Source: Singulisphaera sp. GP187 (GTDB lineage Bacteria; Planctomycetota; Planctomycetia; Gemmatales; Gemmataceae). Taken from it: a DNA stretch of 46,405 nt. The DNA is taken from contig CAMDQN010000045.1 of NCBI GenBank assembly GCA_945905925.1, positions 1-46,405 of the forward strand. The letters are read 5' to 3'. Shown piece by piece: positions 33,950-44,400 of the stretch. Made by a program: the position numbers and the translations under genes. Position 1 is the stretch's first letter, and every line of letters begins with the position of its first letter. The notes below the pieces were generated by a model that saw only the letters and a program-made list of their open reading frames with translations, was not told where the DNA came from and searched no databases.

Positions 33950-35218
33950 ATGTCCGACACGACTCGCCGCACCTTCCTCCAAACGTCTGCTGCTGTCGCG
34001 GCAACGGCCACACTCATGCCGGGTGCATTCGCCGCGGGCGATGGCACCATCAAAGTCGGCCTCATCGGGTGCGGCAACCGCGGCACCGGGGCCGCACGCG
34101 AGGCGCTCCAGTCTGATCCGAAGGTGAAGCTCGTCGCGATGGCCGACGCGTTCATGGACCGGCTCGAAGAGAGTCACACCAACCTGAGCACCATCAAGAG
34201 CATCGCGGGGAAGGTCGAGGTGTCGAAGGAGCGCCGCTACGATGGCTTCGACGGCTACAAGAAGGTGATCGAATCGGACGTGGACGTGGTGCTGCTCACC
34301 ACACCGCCGGGGTTCCGGCCGCTGCACCTCGAAGCCGCGATCAAGGCCGGCAAGCACGTGTTCTGCGAGAAGCCGGTTGCCGTCGACGCTACCGGTGTGC
34401 GCTCGGTCATCGCCACGTCGAAGCTCGCGAAAGAGAAGAACCTGAGCCTGTGTTCAGGCTTCTGCTACCGGTACGACCTCGCCAAGCGCGAGACCGTGAA
34501 GCGCATCCACGACAAGATGATCGGCGATATCTCCGCGATGCACATCACGTACCTCACGGGCGCGATCTGGCACCGCGGGAACGACCCGAAGTGGACCCCG
34601 ATGGAACAGCAGATGCGCAACTGGTACTACTACACGTGGCTGTCCGGCGACTTCATCGTCGAGCAGCACTGTCACAACTTCGACAAGGCGCACTGGTTGA
34701 TGGGCGACGTGCCAGTGGCCGCGAGTGGCGTTGGCGGTCGCCAGTCGCGACGCGACGCCAAGTTCGGCCACATCTACGACCACTTCGCGGTGACGTTCGA
34801 GTACGCGAACGGCGCGAAGTTGTTCTCCGCGTGCCGCCAGACGGACGGGTGCGACGGCGACGTGAACGACCACGTTATGGGCACGAAGGGTTCGGCGCAA
34901 CTGATGAAGCACATTGTCAGCCCGACCGGCGGCAAGGAGTGGGCGTTTGGTGGCGAGACGAAAGTGAAGAGCATGTATCAAGTAGAACACGACGAGCTGT
35001 TTGCGGGCATCCGTGCCGGGAAGCACATCAACGACGGCGAGAGTGCCGCGTACAGCACGCTGATGGCGATCATGGCACGCGAGGCCGCGTACACCGGCAA
35101 GCGGCTCACCTGGAAGCAGATGCTCGCGTCGCAGCAGAACCTCGCGCCGAAGGACTACGCGTGGGGTCCGGCCGCGATGCCGCCCGTTCCGATGCCAGGC
35201 ACCTACAAGTTCGTGTGA
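33950..35218 (+). CDS. Tat-exported Gfo/Idh/MocA-family oxidoreductase
   Basis: A 422-residue protein with a twin-arginine signal (TTRRTFLQTSAAVAATATLM), typical of planctomycete members exported after folding with cofactor. The Rossmann NAD(P) motif is GLIGCGNRGTGA (38-48) and the family EKP motif appears as FCEKPVAVDATG. The C-terminal domain has HWLMGDVPVAASGVGGRQ and ends PVPMPGTYKFV. It should oxidise or reduce a sugar or sugar-derived polyol in the periplasm. It lies 97 bases after the globin gene and ends just before the long-stem terminator at 35227, which closes this gene cluster. Confidence 0.9.
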   Translation: MSDTTRRTFLQTSAAVAATATLMPGAFAAGDGTIKVGLIGCGNRGTGAAREALQSDPKVKLVAMADAFMDRLEESHTNLSTIKSIAGKVEVSKERRYDGFDGYKKVIESDVDVVLLTTPPGFRPLHLEAAIKAGKHVFCEKPVAVDATGVRSVIATSKLAKEKNLSLCSGFCYRYDLAKRETVKRIHDKMIGDISAMHITYLTGAIWHRGNDPKWTPMEQQMRNWYYYTWLSGDFIVEQHCHNFDKAHWLMGDVPVAASGVGGRQSRRDAKFGHIYDHFAVTFEYANGAKLFSACRQTDGCDGDVNDHVMGTKGSAQLMKHIVSPTGGKEWAFGGETKVKSMYQVEHDELFAGIRAGKHINDGESAAYSTLMAIMAREAAYTGKRLTWKQMLASQQNLAPKDYAWGPAAMPPVPMPGTYKFV

Positions 35219-35226
35219 TTCGCGGA

Positions 35227-35356
35227 CCTGGGGCTTACGCCCACAGGCTACGAACAGCCGCCCTTCCGGGGCGAAGAAAGAGACGCCTGGTCTTTGCCTT
35301 TCGCCCTGGAAGGGCGGCTGTTCGTAGCCTGTGGGCGTAAGCCCCAGGCTTTTTTT
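35227..35356 (+). terminator. very long hairpin (49-bp stem) with T-run, built from a dispersed repeat
   Basis: The arms 35227-35275 and 35300-35348 pair along 49 bases with a single G-T wobble, enclosing a 24-base loop. On the plus strand the stem is followed by CTTTTTTT (35349-35356), so it should stop transcription from the Gfo/Idh gene. It sits between convergent genes; on the minus strand there is no U-tract after the stem. The outer 22 bases recur at 1355-1376, showing that it derives from a repeated element. Confidence 0.85.
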
Positions 35357-35372
35357 CGTGGCGCACTCGCGC

Positions 35373-37649
35373 TCACTTCAGCGGCTTCGCCTTCGACACG
35401 TCCAACTTCAACGCGTAGACCTGACTGTGCTGCCCGACTGCCCACACCATCTTGCGGTTCGGATCGTACATCAGGCCCATCGAGTTGTTGAACGCACCCT
35501 TCTTGCCGATCGGGTCTTCGCCCGCGAGCGGTAACCCCACCCACGCGTTCTTCGCGCAATCGTAGGCCATCCACAGTTGCGCGCCGTCCGCGTCCGTGAC
35601 ACGAGCGCCCACGAGCACCATGTCCGCTTCCGGGATGTACACGGTCTCGCGGCACGGCACCAGCGCCTTCGCCGTCCCTTCGGGCTTCAGCCACGACACC
35701 TCGAACGTCTTCATGTCGTACACCGCGACCTGCCCCTTCTTCTCGCCGATGTCGCTGAAGAACAACAGTCGGTCTCGCTTGCTGTCGTAACTCAGTCCGT
35801 GGTGGTCGGCGCTCATCTGCGGGAACGGTGTCTTGATCTCCTTCGGCAGCGGTTTCCAGCCTTTCGTTTCGTGGTTCAGGCGGAAGATCCACGCGCCGCC
35901 GCTCGCTTGCTTGGCCCACGTCACCGCGCCGTCGGGCGTGGTGCAAACCGTGTTCGAGTAGAAGTCCGCAACGAACGGGTTCTTCTCCTTTGAACGCGAC
36001 CAGTTCCCCGTGAGCGGATCGAAGAAGTACGTCCACTGATGCGCCGCGAACACGAGACACTTTAAGTTCGGGTCGTAGCCGGTGGACTTGTACGTGTGCC
36101 CGGTCATCCACGGGTTGCCCTTGAAACTCCATTCCCCTCGCACCTGATCGTTGCTGTAAACGTACTCGATTGGGTATTCCGGTGCGAACGGGAGCGAGTA
36201 CCGGTCGGTCTTCACATCGTAGATGAACGGCGCGGTGCCGCTGTACGCGGAGTGCCCGCCACTGAAGCGGATAATCTTGTCGTTGTGGTAATCGAACACC
36301 GCCGAACCCCAGTCCATGTTCATGCCGGGCTTACGCGGCGTCGGCTGCACGAACCAATCGTTCGCTTTGAGCGCCTTCACGCGATCATCGGTGATGGTGT
36401 TGATGGTCGCGGGGAGGCCTTCGGTGTACCATTTCGGTTCGTGTGAACCAGCGCGTCGGACCACCGCGCCGGGTTTCGCACCGAACTTCGCCGTGCCGTC
36501 GGCATCTGGCTTCGACGTGTCGAATGTGCAGTACCACGCTTGGTTCTTGGAATCGAGAACCATCACGTTGTCGTTCTCGTCAACAGCCGCGTGCAGCGCG
36601 GTGTTCGCGTGAACTGCGGGGCCGTCCTTGTCCCACTTCCCGATGAAGGCCCACTCGTTTTTCGCGACGTCGTAGGTCCACGCTTCGAGCGGCATCGGTT
36701 TGTACAACGATGCGACGTATTCGGTTGTCGAGGTGTACGTGTAGCCGCCGAGGAGCAGAACCTTCTTCGCCTTCGGGAGCCAGAGCATTGCATGTCCGGC
36801 ACGAGGCGAAGGCGACACCTTGGGCTTCTGTTCGGTCCAAGCTTTCCTCGCGGAGTTGTAGACCCACGTGTCGCAAATGAGCTGATCGAGTTGGTCGCCA
36901 CCGAAGAGGATTGTGAGCTTGTTGACCGGGTCGTACACGAGCCGCGAGTTCGCGCGTTGCGGCGGTTCGTTCGCGGCCTTGACGTGTTCCCACAACCGTG
37001 GTTCGGGCGCGAACGTCCACGTGCCGGGGTCGCCGCGCTCGGTCTGAATGTTTCCACCACCGAAGAGAACGAACTGCTTGGCTTCGCGGTCGTAGCACAT
37101 CGACGACCACAACAGGACACCGCCGAGCGCGCCTTCCGGCCCGGTACGTCGTCGCAGGTCGGTCCACTCGCGCGCCTTCGCGTCGTACTTGAATATGTTG
37201 TTTCCGGCCATGAAGTAGAAGGCTTGCGTATCGGGGTCGTAGTCGTATTTACCGCCGAGCGAGAACGTACCGTACACGCTCCAGTTCGGTCGCGTGTTAT
37301 CGTCGGCGTCCTTGAAGCCCCACGTTTCGCCCTTCCACCCGGGTGCTTTTACCGGGCCGAACTCCGGCCCCCACTTCGCACCGAACTCGGGCAGTTCGTT
37401 GCGCCATTTCGCGTCCTTCGTCGGCGTGATGGACAGCACGTCGTAGGGGCGCTCTTTGCGGTAATTGGCCAAGTCGGTGCGGCCCCCGAGAACGATGAAC
37501 CGCTTCAGTTCGGGCGAGTAGCCGAGCGGCACGTCCCACCGTCGGCCTTCGATGGCACCGCCTTCGGGTTTCGTCCACGTGTTCGGTTCCGCGCCAAACG
37601 TGGACGAACCGAAGAACAGCGTGGAGGCGAACAACAGCATTCGGGGCAT
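35373..37649 (-). CDS. secreted kelch-repeat/galactose-oxidase-like propeller protein
   Basis: A 758-residue protein with a signal peptide (MPRMLLFASTLFFGSSTFGA). Repeated kelch-type blades are visible: RFIVLGGRTDL, AFYFMAGNNIFKYD, QFVLFGGGNIQTE, LTILFGGDQLDQLICDTWVY, KVLLLGGYTYTSTTEY, and late blades KIIRFSGGHSAYS and VFAAHQWTYFFD. They suggest one or two six- to seven-bladed propellers. No copper-radical Tyr-Cys site is evident, so an oxidase is not claimed; binding or scaffolding of a surface glycan is possible. It stands 174 bases downstream (in transcription) of nothing obvious and faces the long-stem terminator. Confidence 0.72.
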   Translation of the reverse strand: MPRMLLFASTLFFGSSTFGAEPNTWTKPEGGAIEGRRWDVPLGYSPELKRFIVLGGRTDLANYRKERPYDVLSITPTKDAKWRNELPEFGAKWGPEFGPVKAPGWKGETWGFKDADDNTRPNWSVYGTFSLGGKYDYDPDTQAFYFMAGNNIFKYDAKAREWTDLRRRTGPEGALGGVLLWSSMCYDREAKQFVLFGGGNIQTERGDPGTWTFAPEPRLWEHVKAANEPPQRANSRLVYDPVNKLTILFGGDQLDQLICDTWVYNSARKAWTEQKPKVSPSPRAGHAMLWLPKAKKVLLLGGYTYTSTTEYVASLYKPMPLEAWTYDVAKNEWAFIGKWDKDGPAVHANTALHAAVDENDNVMVLDSKNQAWYCTFDTSKPDADGTAKFGAKPGAVVRRAGSHEPKWYTEGLPATINTITDDRVKALKANDWFVQPTPRKPGMNMDWGSAVFDYHNDKIIRFSGGHSAYSGTAPFIYDVKTDRYSLPFAPEYPIEYVYSNDQVRGEWSFKGNPWMTGHTYKSTGYDPNLKCLVFAAHQWTYFFDPLTGNWSRSKEKNPFVADFYSNTVCTTPDGAVTWAKQASGGAWIFRLNHETKGWKPLPKEIKTPFPQMSADHHGLSYDSKRDRLLFFSDIGEKKGQVAVYDMKTFEVSWLKPEGTAKALVPCRETVYIPEADMVLVGARVTDADGAQLWMAYDCAKNAWVGLPLAGEDPIGKKGAFNNSMGLMYDPNRKMVWAVGQHSQVYALKLDVSKAKPLK

Positions 37650-37758
37650 GGCAGCAGCGGGGTTGGAGGTTGCGTGCGGAGCGTCGGGGGTGCATCCTAC
37701 CCGAAGAGCGAAGCGGTGTCTTCCGCCACTCGTGGCTTCGCGGGGAAGAGGTGACCCG

Positions 37759-37800
37759 ATGACTGAAGAGGAGTGGCTGAATGCGACCGATACAGAGTGA
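37759..37800 (+). pseudogene. 14-codon stub resembling a Gemmata paralogous family start (MTEEEWL)
   Basis: ATG 37759 gives MTEEEWLNATDTE and a TGA at 37798. From memory, many Gemmata-type proteins begin with a similar MTEAEWL-x-x-(T/D)DP motif before a cysteine-rich helical domain. Here the coding stops at the sixth residue after the motif. An AGAGG lies nine to thirteen bases upstream, so the stub may retain its ribosome site. It is either a truncated paralogue or chance; the assignment rests on recall of the motif. Confidence 0.4.
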
Positions 37801-37823
37801 ACGTGCCTTTCACCCGCTCCAAC

Positions 37824-39824
37824 TCACGGCTTCAGCCAGTCGAGCAAAACCGCGGCGTCGCTGCTGAACCGCTTTTCGCGCCGGGTGAGGTTCTTGAGCG
37901 GTTGATCCGGCTTTCCGGTCGTCGCACACGCGAGTACCTTTCGTGGCGCGACGGCCGCAAGCACCGTGGCGATGTCGCCGTAATCGCGCAGCATTTTTGG
38001 AAGGATGCTCGCGGCGTTGATCGCGGTTCCTTCCGCCTCGAACAGCGGCCAGTAGCTCAGTGACATCTCTTCCACCGCGACCGCGTGAATCTCGGGATCG
38101 ACCGCGGCGGCGAACACCGCGACCAGCGCTGCGTCCTTCCGCCCGCACAGCACGACCTTCGTTGCCTTCGTATCGGTGCGAATCTTCGCGACCGTCTTGA
38201 GTACATCCGTGACGCGCATTCCGAGCAGGTTCTTACCGAGCAGGAAGGCGTTGTACGCGATGTTCTCTTCGACGCCACACAGCGGGTCCGTGTACGCGTG
38301 TCCCTTCACCTCCAGACCCGCGGGCCGGAGCTTCCCCACGCCGCGCGTATCGACGATTGTCACCCCGATCTCGCCTTTGCCGAGCGCGGCCACGAACGCG
38401 GCTTCGGTCTGCCAGTCGGCCGATTCGTTTCCGTTGATGCAGACGACGTGCGGCTGCTCCAGTTTGCCCACCGCGTCGGTTTTCGTGAGGTGGAAGTCGG
38501 CGCGATCCGGGTCCATGCCGAGCAGGTCTTTGAGCGTGACCCGCGGCGCTTTCTCCTTCCGGGCGCGGAACAACTCCAGCGCCAGCGGCAGCAAGGGACG
38601 CGACTTATACGTCACGTTCACCTGACCATCGGCACACACGAGCAGTTCCTTCGCGGGTCGCGGGGTAACCTTGATCTCTTCCTCGCGCGGTTCCTTTCGC
38701 TCTAGAAGCCAGCGGTCGAACCATCCGTAGGTCGCTTGTCGCAACGTGATCGAAAGCCCGTGCCCCGCGTCCGCTTCGACCTTCGCGAACCGCTCTCCGA
38801 CCTTCGCGACTTCGTAGAGGCGCTTCACCTCGTCGAACGTTTCGCGCGCGCCTTCGATCGGGAAGAAGTCGCGGACCGCCGTGCAGAGCAAGGTGGGTTT
38901 GGGCGCGCGAAGTGCGAGCAACCCGGCATGGTCGATGCCTTCACTCACGATACCGAAGACGTCTTGTTCCGGGTCGGAGTCGGGGTCTTTCTCGATGCGG
39001 TTACCCATGCGCCGCGGGAGCGTCGTGATGTAGCACCCAGGAACCGCGGCGAGAACACGCGGGTCGATCGCCGCGATGTACGCGGTGAGCGTGCCACCGC
39101 CAGAGTTGCCGACGCACCCGATCTTCTTGGGGTCCACTTCGGGAAGTGAACACAGGTAGTCGAGGCCGCGCAGCCCGTCCCAGATGCGGTAACGCGCGAG
39201 GCTCGTGCCCAGGAGGTACAGCGGGTTGCCCAGGACCGCGTGTTCGCCGCACGTCAGGTTGTACTTCGATCGCTCCTTGTCCTTGTCCCAGAACTGACTT
39301 CGCTCGGCCTGTCCGACCGGATCGTAGGTCAGCACCGCGTAGCCGCGCTTCGCGAGGTTGATGTGGAGCGTTTGATACGTCGCGTTCGCCTTGCCGATGT
39401 TCGAGTGACCGCACGGGCTGAGAATACCGGGAACCGCCCCGTCGCGCTTCTTCGGCAGGTAGAGCAGCGCCGACACGAAGTAACCCGGAAGGCTTTCGTA
39501 CACCAGTTTGTCGATGGTGTAGTCGTCACCGTCGATGCGCCCGGTTTTCTTCACCGCGGGCGCCCCGGCGGCAACTGCGGGAAGTCCGTCGAGGAGGTCG
39601 AGGAACTTCTGGCGCAGTTCCTTTTGGAGTGTTTCCAGTTCGGCCGGAGTCTTCACCGCTGCGAACTTGGCCCGCCGCTTCTTCTCTGCTTCCGCGGCGA
39701 GTTCGAGCAACTGCCGGTGAACGTTCGCGCCCTCCGCGCGCGGAGCGTCGGCGCCGTGCGCGAGTAAAGTCGAAGCGGCAAGCCCGGTCGTCAGGAACTC
39801 GCGGCGCGAAAGTGGAAGTGTCAT
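37824..39824 (-). CDS. Tat-exported acetyl-xylan-esterase-like protein with a second degenerate hydrolase half
   Basis: A 666-residue protein with an SRREFLTTGLAASTLLAHG twin-arginine signal. The first half (about 95-400) is an alpha/beta hydrolase: GILSPCGH (133-140), a cap region and the nucleophile elbow GNSGGG (Ser241), with AGHGLSIT giving the histidine. The second half (about 420-660) repeats the fold (VVCINGNESADWQTEAAF, VTIVDTRGVGKLRP) but its elbow reads CGRKDAA, without a serine, so it is probably structural or ligand-binding. It should act on acylated polysaccharide outside the cytoplasm. Its start lies three bases after the beta-helix gene stop, so the two form an operon. Confidence 0.83.
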   Translation of the reverse strand: MTLPLSRREFLTTGLAASTLLAHGADAPRAEGANVHRQLLELAAEAEKKRRAKFAAVKTPAELETLQKELRQKFLDLLDGLPAVAAGAPAVKKTGRIDGDDYTIDKLVYESLPGYFVSALLYLPKKRDGAVPGILSPCGHSNIGKANATYQTLHINLAKRGYAVLTYDPVGQAERSQFWDKDKERSKYNLTCGEHAVLGNPLYLLGTSLARYRIWDGLRGLDYLCSLPEVDPKKIGCVGNSGGGTLTAYIAAIDPRVLAAVPGCYITTLPRRMGNRIEKDPDSDPEQDVFGIVSEGIDHAGLLALRAPKPTLLCTAVRDFFPIEGARETFDEVKRLYEVAKVGERFAKVEADAGHGLSITLRQATYGWFDRWLLERKEPREEEIKVTPRPAKELLVCADGQVNVTYKSRPLLPLALELFRARKEKAPRVTLKDLLGMDPDRADFHLTKTDAVGKLEQPHVVCINGNESADWQTEAAFVAALGKGEIGVTIVDTRGVGKLRPAGLEVKGHAYTDPLCGVEENIAYNAFLLGKNLLGMRVTDVLKTVAKIRTDTKATKVVLCGRKDAALVAVFAAAVDPEIHAVAVEEMSLSYWPLFEAEGTAINAASILPKMLRDYGDIATVLAAVAPRKVLACATTGKPDQPLKNLTRREKRFSSDAAVLLDWLKP

Positions 39825-39826
39825 GG

Positions 39827-41380
39827 TTACTTCTTGTCCGTGGGTTTGCCGAGCAGACCGAAGTGGTCGTTGGGCGAATCCTTCCCGGCACCGACCGCGC
39901 CGATGAATGAGCCTTTACCGTCGGCCGGGTCGCCGGCCGCGACAAGTGGGCTTCCTTCGTCGGGTGAGTACGCGGTGCGGTAGTGCGCGAGAACCTGCGC
40001 GACCGTGACTTTACCGCTCCGAATGTCTTCGTCCCTGAAGGGAAACTTCTTCGGAACCGGGCCCGCGAACTTCGGATCGGTCTGCGCGTTCTTCTCGCCG
40101 TTGGCCGGAACGTCGTGCTTGCCGAACCCCGCGTCGGTGCGTTCCATCTTGTCCTTCACGCCGATCGCGTAGTTTTGCTTCTCCTTCGCGTCCGGGTTGA
40201 AGAACAGGTTGTAGTCCGCGTAGCCCAATCGCGCCGGACCGGGTGAGGTCTTCTTCTCGAAGAACCCCGGGCGGATGGTCGCGGTGCCGTTGGAGAAGTT
40301 CGTCGCGTGGTTGTAGAACGCGTTGTTGCGAAGACTCGCCAGGAACGCTTCAGCGTTCACTTCGATCGCGGGGACGTGCCACACGCGCGCCATGTCCTTC
40401 CCGCCGGCGTCGAACGTGTTGTTGTAAATCTGGATGTCGTCGCCCTTGTAGATCACGCCGATCGTCGCGTTCAGATTCGGATCGACCGTGCAGTAGCGCG
40501 CGAAGATGTTGTGGTGGATGTGCGTCTTGGCGACCGGTCCGATGATGAAGTTGTGGCCGTCGGCGTCGAGAACGAGGTTGTACCGGAACTGCCCGGACAG
40601 CCCGCGAACCACCCACTGACCGTGCCGCAGAATGTTGTGTTCGACCACCAGCCCGCTGCACCGACCGACCATGAGCGTGTGAACCTGACTCCAGCGGAAG
40701 CTCGGTATCTCCGTGTGGACGTAGTTGCCCTTCACGGTCATGTCGTCGCAACTGAACAGGCTCAGCGATCCGCGCATGCCGAGGATCACGTTGCCTTCAC
40801 CGTCCGCGCCCCCGATCAGCCAGTTACGCGTGTCCTCGAACAGCACAATGGACTTGTCCACGCGGTTGCCCTGGAACAGCTTCCGCGCCGTTGACTTCCC
40901 CGAGGCGCGAAACACGGGCGGTGATTCGTCCGGCAGGTTGGTCACCGGGAGCATCGAGTTGGCGAGCAGAAAGTTGTTGCGGAAGACGGCGCCTGATTCG
41001 TCGTGGTTGGCGAGCTTGATGGATCCGCACGCGTGGAACGTCGAGTGCTCAATGATGATCCGGTCGCCGGTGCCGCGCGCGGCGATGTCGAGTCCAGGTT
41101 TCTTCGCGGTTCCAAGCGACCGGAACTCGCAGTGGCTGACTTTGATTCGCCCGCGCCAGTCGGGAGCTGTGCGAATCTGCTGGCAGTTCGCGTCGATGCG
41201 GCACGGCTTCTCAGCAGTGCCGTTCACCTCCAGTACGTCGTCGCCGGCCAGGACGATGTCTTCGCTGACACCGAGGACTTGCCCCGGTGCGAGCGTTCGC
41301 GACGCGGCCAAAGTGTTCGTCGGGAACAGCAGATGAAGACAGCCGACCGCGAGCGCGGTTCTCAAGCGTGAGGAGTTCAA
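39827..41380 (-). CDS. secreted right-handed beta-helix protein
   Basis: A 517-residue protein with a signal peptide (TALAVGCLHLLFPTNTLA). It has the short-strand, Asn-ladder pattern of parallel beta-helix proteins (pectate-lyase-like/NosD-like): FHACGSIKLANHDES, SGAVFRNNFLLANSM, DDMTVKGNYVHTE, CSGLVVEHNILRHG and DDIQIYNNTFDAGG. Such folds bind or cleave acidic polysaccharides. No specific catalytic triad is clear. It is the first gene of a two-gene operon with the esterase at 37824, consistent with joint glycan processing. Confidence 0.8.
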   Translation of the reverse strand: MNSSRLRTALAVGCLHLLFPTNTLAASRTLAPGQVLGVSEDIVLAGDDVLEVNGTAEKPCRIDANCQQIRTAPDWRGRIKVSHCEFRSLGTAKKPGLDIAARGTGDRIIIEHSTFHACGSIKLANHDESGAVFRNNFLLANSMLPVTNLPDESPPVFRASGKSTARKLFQGNRVDKSIVLFEDTRNWLIGGADGEGNVILGMRGSLSLFSCDDMTVKGNYVHTEIPSFRWSQVHTLMVGRCSGLVVEHNILRHGQWVVRGLSGQFRYNLVLDADGHNFIIGPVAKTHIHHNIFARYCTVDPNLNATIGVIYKGDDIQIYNNTFDAGGKDMARVWHVPAIEVNAEAFLASLRNNAFYNHATNFSNGTATIRPGFFEKKTSPGPARLGYADYNLFFNPDAKEKQNYAIGVKDKMERTDAGFGKHDVPANGEKNAQTDPKFAGPVPKKFPFRDEDIRSGKVTVAQVLAHYRTAYSPDEGSPLVAAGDPADGKGSFIGAVGAGKDSPNDHFGLLGKPTDKK

Positions 41381-41456
41381 GGTGGACCCTACCGGATTGG
41401 GAGAGTTGGACGGACCGTTCCAGAGTCGGGCGAGGATGAGGTCGGGAGCGACGTTT

Positions 41457-41486
41457 GGGTCGCAGGCGGTTCGACGCCTGCGACCC
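41457..41486 (-). terminator. hairpin after the propeller gene
   Basis: A perfect 12-bp stem (GGGTCGCAGGCG/CGCCTGCGACCC) with a GTTCGA loop lies nine bases beyond the minus-strand stop at 41495. There is no U-tract, but its position suits termination or 3'-end protection. Confidence 0.5.
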
Positions 41487-41494
41487 GAACGCGG

Positions 41495-44400
41495 TTACGG
41501 GCGGGTGGCCACCGGCAACGTGAACGTGTGGAACGTTTCCTGCCCGGAACTGTCGGAGATCGTCAGGATGACGGACACCGACGTGTCGGGGAAGTTGGCC
41601 GGAACGGCCCAGGTGACCGTGGCGTTGGCTTCAACTTTCATACCGTCTGGGCCGGCGTCCAGTTTCACCTTCACCCCGCCTTTTCGTGACTTCACCTCGG
41701 GCTTGTAACTGAACGTCGCCCCGCACACGGCGCCCGGTGGGCGGCTGACGACAAACAAATAGTCGATCCCCGCCTTGTCCAGCAACGCCTCCACGTCGAG
41801 GGCGTGGATGGTCACCTTGTCGGCGGTGGCGTGGAGTACCGCCATGACCTTCGCGTCGGGCACCAGGAACACGCGGTCGTGGAGTTGAAGCCCTTTTGCA
41901 GCCGTCTGGTTGTGATCCTTCGGTACGTCCAGCCCGGCCAGCGCGCTCAGATCGACGAGCGGCTTGTTCTCGCCAAGCATCTTCAGCAACACTTTGGGCG
42001 TGGTCTTCCTCGCGCCGATCCCGTCTTCCGGTGGAATGGACAGGTACATCTTGCCGTGCGCGGCCGGGATAGGTGCGTGGTGCCAGTACTGATACCGGCC
42101 CTTGTCGCCGATCGGCTTGAGTTCGGGTGTGAACAGACCTCCCCCGGTGAACAACGTGCCGTCTGGACCGGGGAGAATCGCGCCGACGGTGGTGTGTTCG
42201 GAATGCGTCTTCACGTCGGTGGTGCCGAGTACCAACGTGGACAGGCCAGACGGGCTGAGGCCGCGCGTGTGCCACGCGAACACCCGGCCGTCGGCCGAGA
42301 CTCGCACGGTCGGCGGGTACTGTGGGTGCCCGGCCATTCCGCGCCCGTTTCCTTCGGCGCCCAACTCGACCTCCTTGAATGTCTTCGAGTCGAGTGCCTG
42401 GTTCGGTCCGACGACGAACAGCGGTCCGTCGGTCGCGTGGCCGACGAGCAGGTGCCGCGGTGTGTCCTTGAGCGGGTAGGCGACCGTTGCTTCCTTCTCG
42501 AAGGTCGTCAGATTCCACCGTTGCATGATGTTCGCGGTCGGGGCGAACACGAAGAGGTGCTCGTTCCCGGCCGCGATCAGCGCGCCGTCTTCCGGGATCG
42601 GCAGGTACTTGGTCACCTTCCCCTCGCACACATCGAGCACCGCGACCTTCTTCTCGCTCGGGATCCGCAGCAGAACGTACCGGCCGCCACCGCCGAAGCA
42701 GGTCATATCGACCGTGCCCGGCAGCTTGATCTCCGCGCGGTCGGCGGCTTTCGTGGGTGTGATCTTCGCCGGGTTCGCCGCGGGCCGAACCAGACCCGGC
42801 TTTCGCGCGACGGCGGGCACCACCGGTTCGACGGGCGGTGCGATGGGTGGAGCGACGGCGACGTCTCCACCCGCGTCGCCCTTGAGCGCCAGGGTGAACG
42901 TGTGGATCACTTCCTGACCGGACTTGTCGCTCACCGTGAGGACGACGTTGTCGCCACCGGCCCAGTCCTTCGGCACGTCCCACGTCACGGTTCCGTCGGC
43001 CCCGACCGCCAGCCCCTCGGGTCCGGCGTCGAGTTTGAAGGTCACGCCGCCTTTCTTCGACTTGACCGTGGGCGTGTACTTGAACGCCTTACCCGCTTCC
43101 GCCGCGGGCGGGCGACTGGTCACGAATAGGTAATCGACCCCGGCCTTGGTCAGCGCCGCCTCCAGATCGAACTTGTGCAGGATGAGTTTGTCGCCGGTCG
43201 GTGCGAGAACCGCGATCAGTTGGCCTTCCGTGGTGAACAGCACCTTCTTGTCGGAGAAGAAATCGCCCTTGGCCCACGCCTCGTTGCCGGCGGGTAGAGT
43301 CACGTCCGGCAGGTTGATCAGCGCGCGAGCCTCGCCGGTCGCATAGACGACGGTGGGCTTGTCGATGTCGCCCTTGCCGGTGTTCACCTGCGCCCCGCCA
43401 CCGCCGGGGATAGTGAGGTAGAACCGCCCTTCCTGCGCTGGGAGGCGGAGGAAGTGGCCGTCGGGTCCGGGCAACTTCTTCCCGGTCGAATCGTACACGC
43501 CCGCAGCGGTGACGGTCGTGCCGTCGGCCGCAGGAACCACGAACCCGACCGACGTGTGTTCGCGGACCGGCCTCACTGGTGTGTCGCCGTAGGTGTTGAC
43601 GTTCAACCCGGCGGGCGAGAACGACGTACTCCACGAACCAATCACATGACCGTCCGGGCTGATGCGGTAGTGCATCCCGTTGTCCCGCCCAACAATCCCG
43701 GCCGGCGCCTCCATCGCCTTGAATGTGCGCAGATCGACCGGCGCCTGCCCAACGAATAGCGGACCGGCGGACGCCGACCCCATCAGAATCGTGTCGAACT
43801 TCTCGACCGGGGACTGGACGGTGGCTTCCTTCGCGAAGGTCGTCAGGTCGTACCGGGTCAGAGTGCCGGCGTCCGGGTGCGCGACCACGAGTTTGTTCAT
43901 CCCGGCTGCGATTCGGACTGTCCCGCCCGCGACCGGCAGGAACTTGGTCACCTTCGCCTCGTTCACGTCGAAGATCGCGACCTGCTTTTCGTCTCCGATG
44001 AGTAGGCACCAGTACCGACCGTCTCCGCCGACGCAGGCGTCGGTGACCGTGCCGGGCAGTTTCAGCTCCGCGCGCGCCTGGGCGAGCGGCGCAGCCTTGA
44101 TCGCGACTGGCACGACTGCTGGGAAGACGAGTTTCCCTTTCGCGGGCGGTTCGACCGGCGGGCGAACGGGCAACGGCGGATCGACTGGCGGGAACTCCGG
44201 GGGCATCGGATTTGGGATGACCGGGTCGGGTTTAACGGGGTCGGGTTTCACTGCGATCGGATCGAGCGACTCCGGCTTGAACGGTGCGGTTTCAAGTGGG
44301 GCGTTCAGTTCCCGGTCTCGCCGCGCGACAGCCGCGCGCTCACGCTCCTTCACTTCGCGCTCCTTCACTTCGCGCTCCGCCACGTCGCGTTCGCGCTGAA

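Noticed and set aside
35373-37649. Galactose oxidase activity for the kelch protein
   Set aside because: The propeller repeats fit, but the copper-binding and Tyr-Cys crosslink residues could not be identified.
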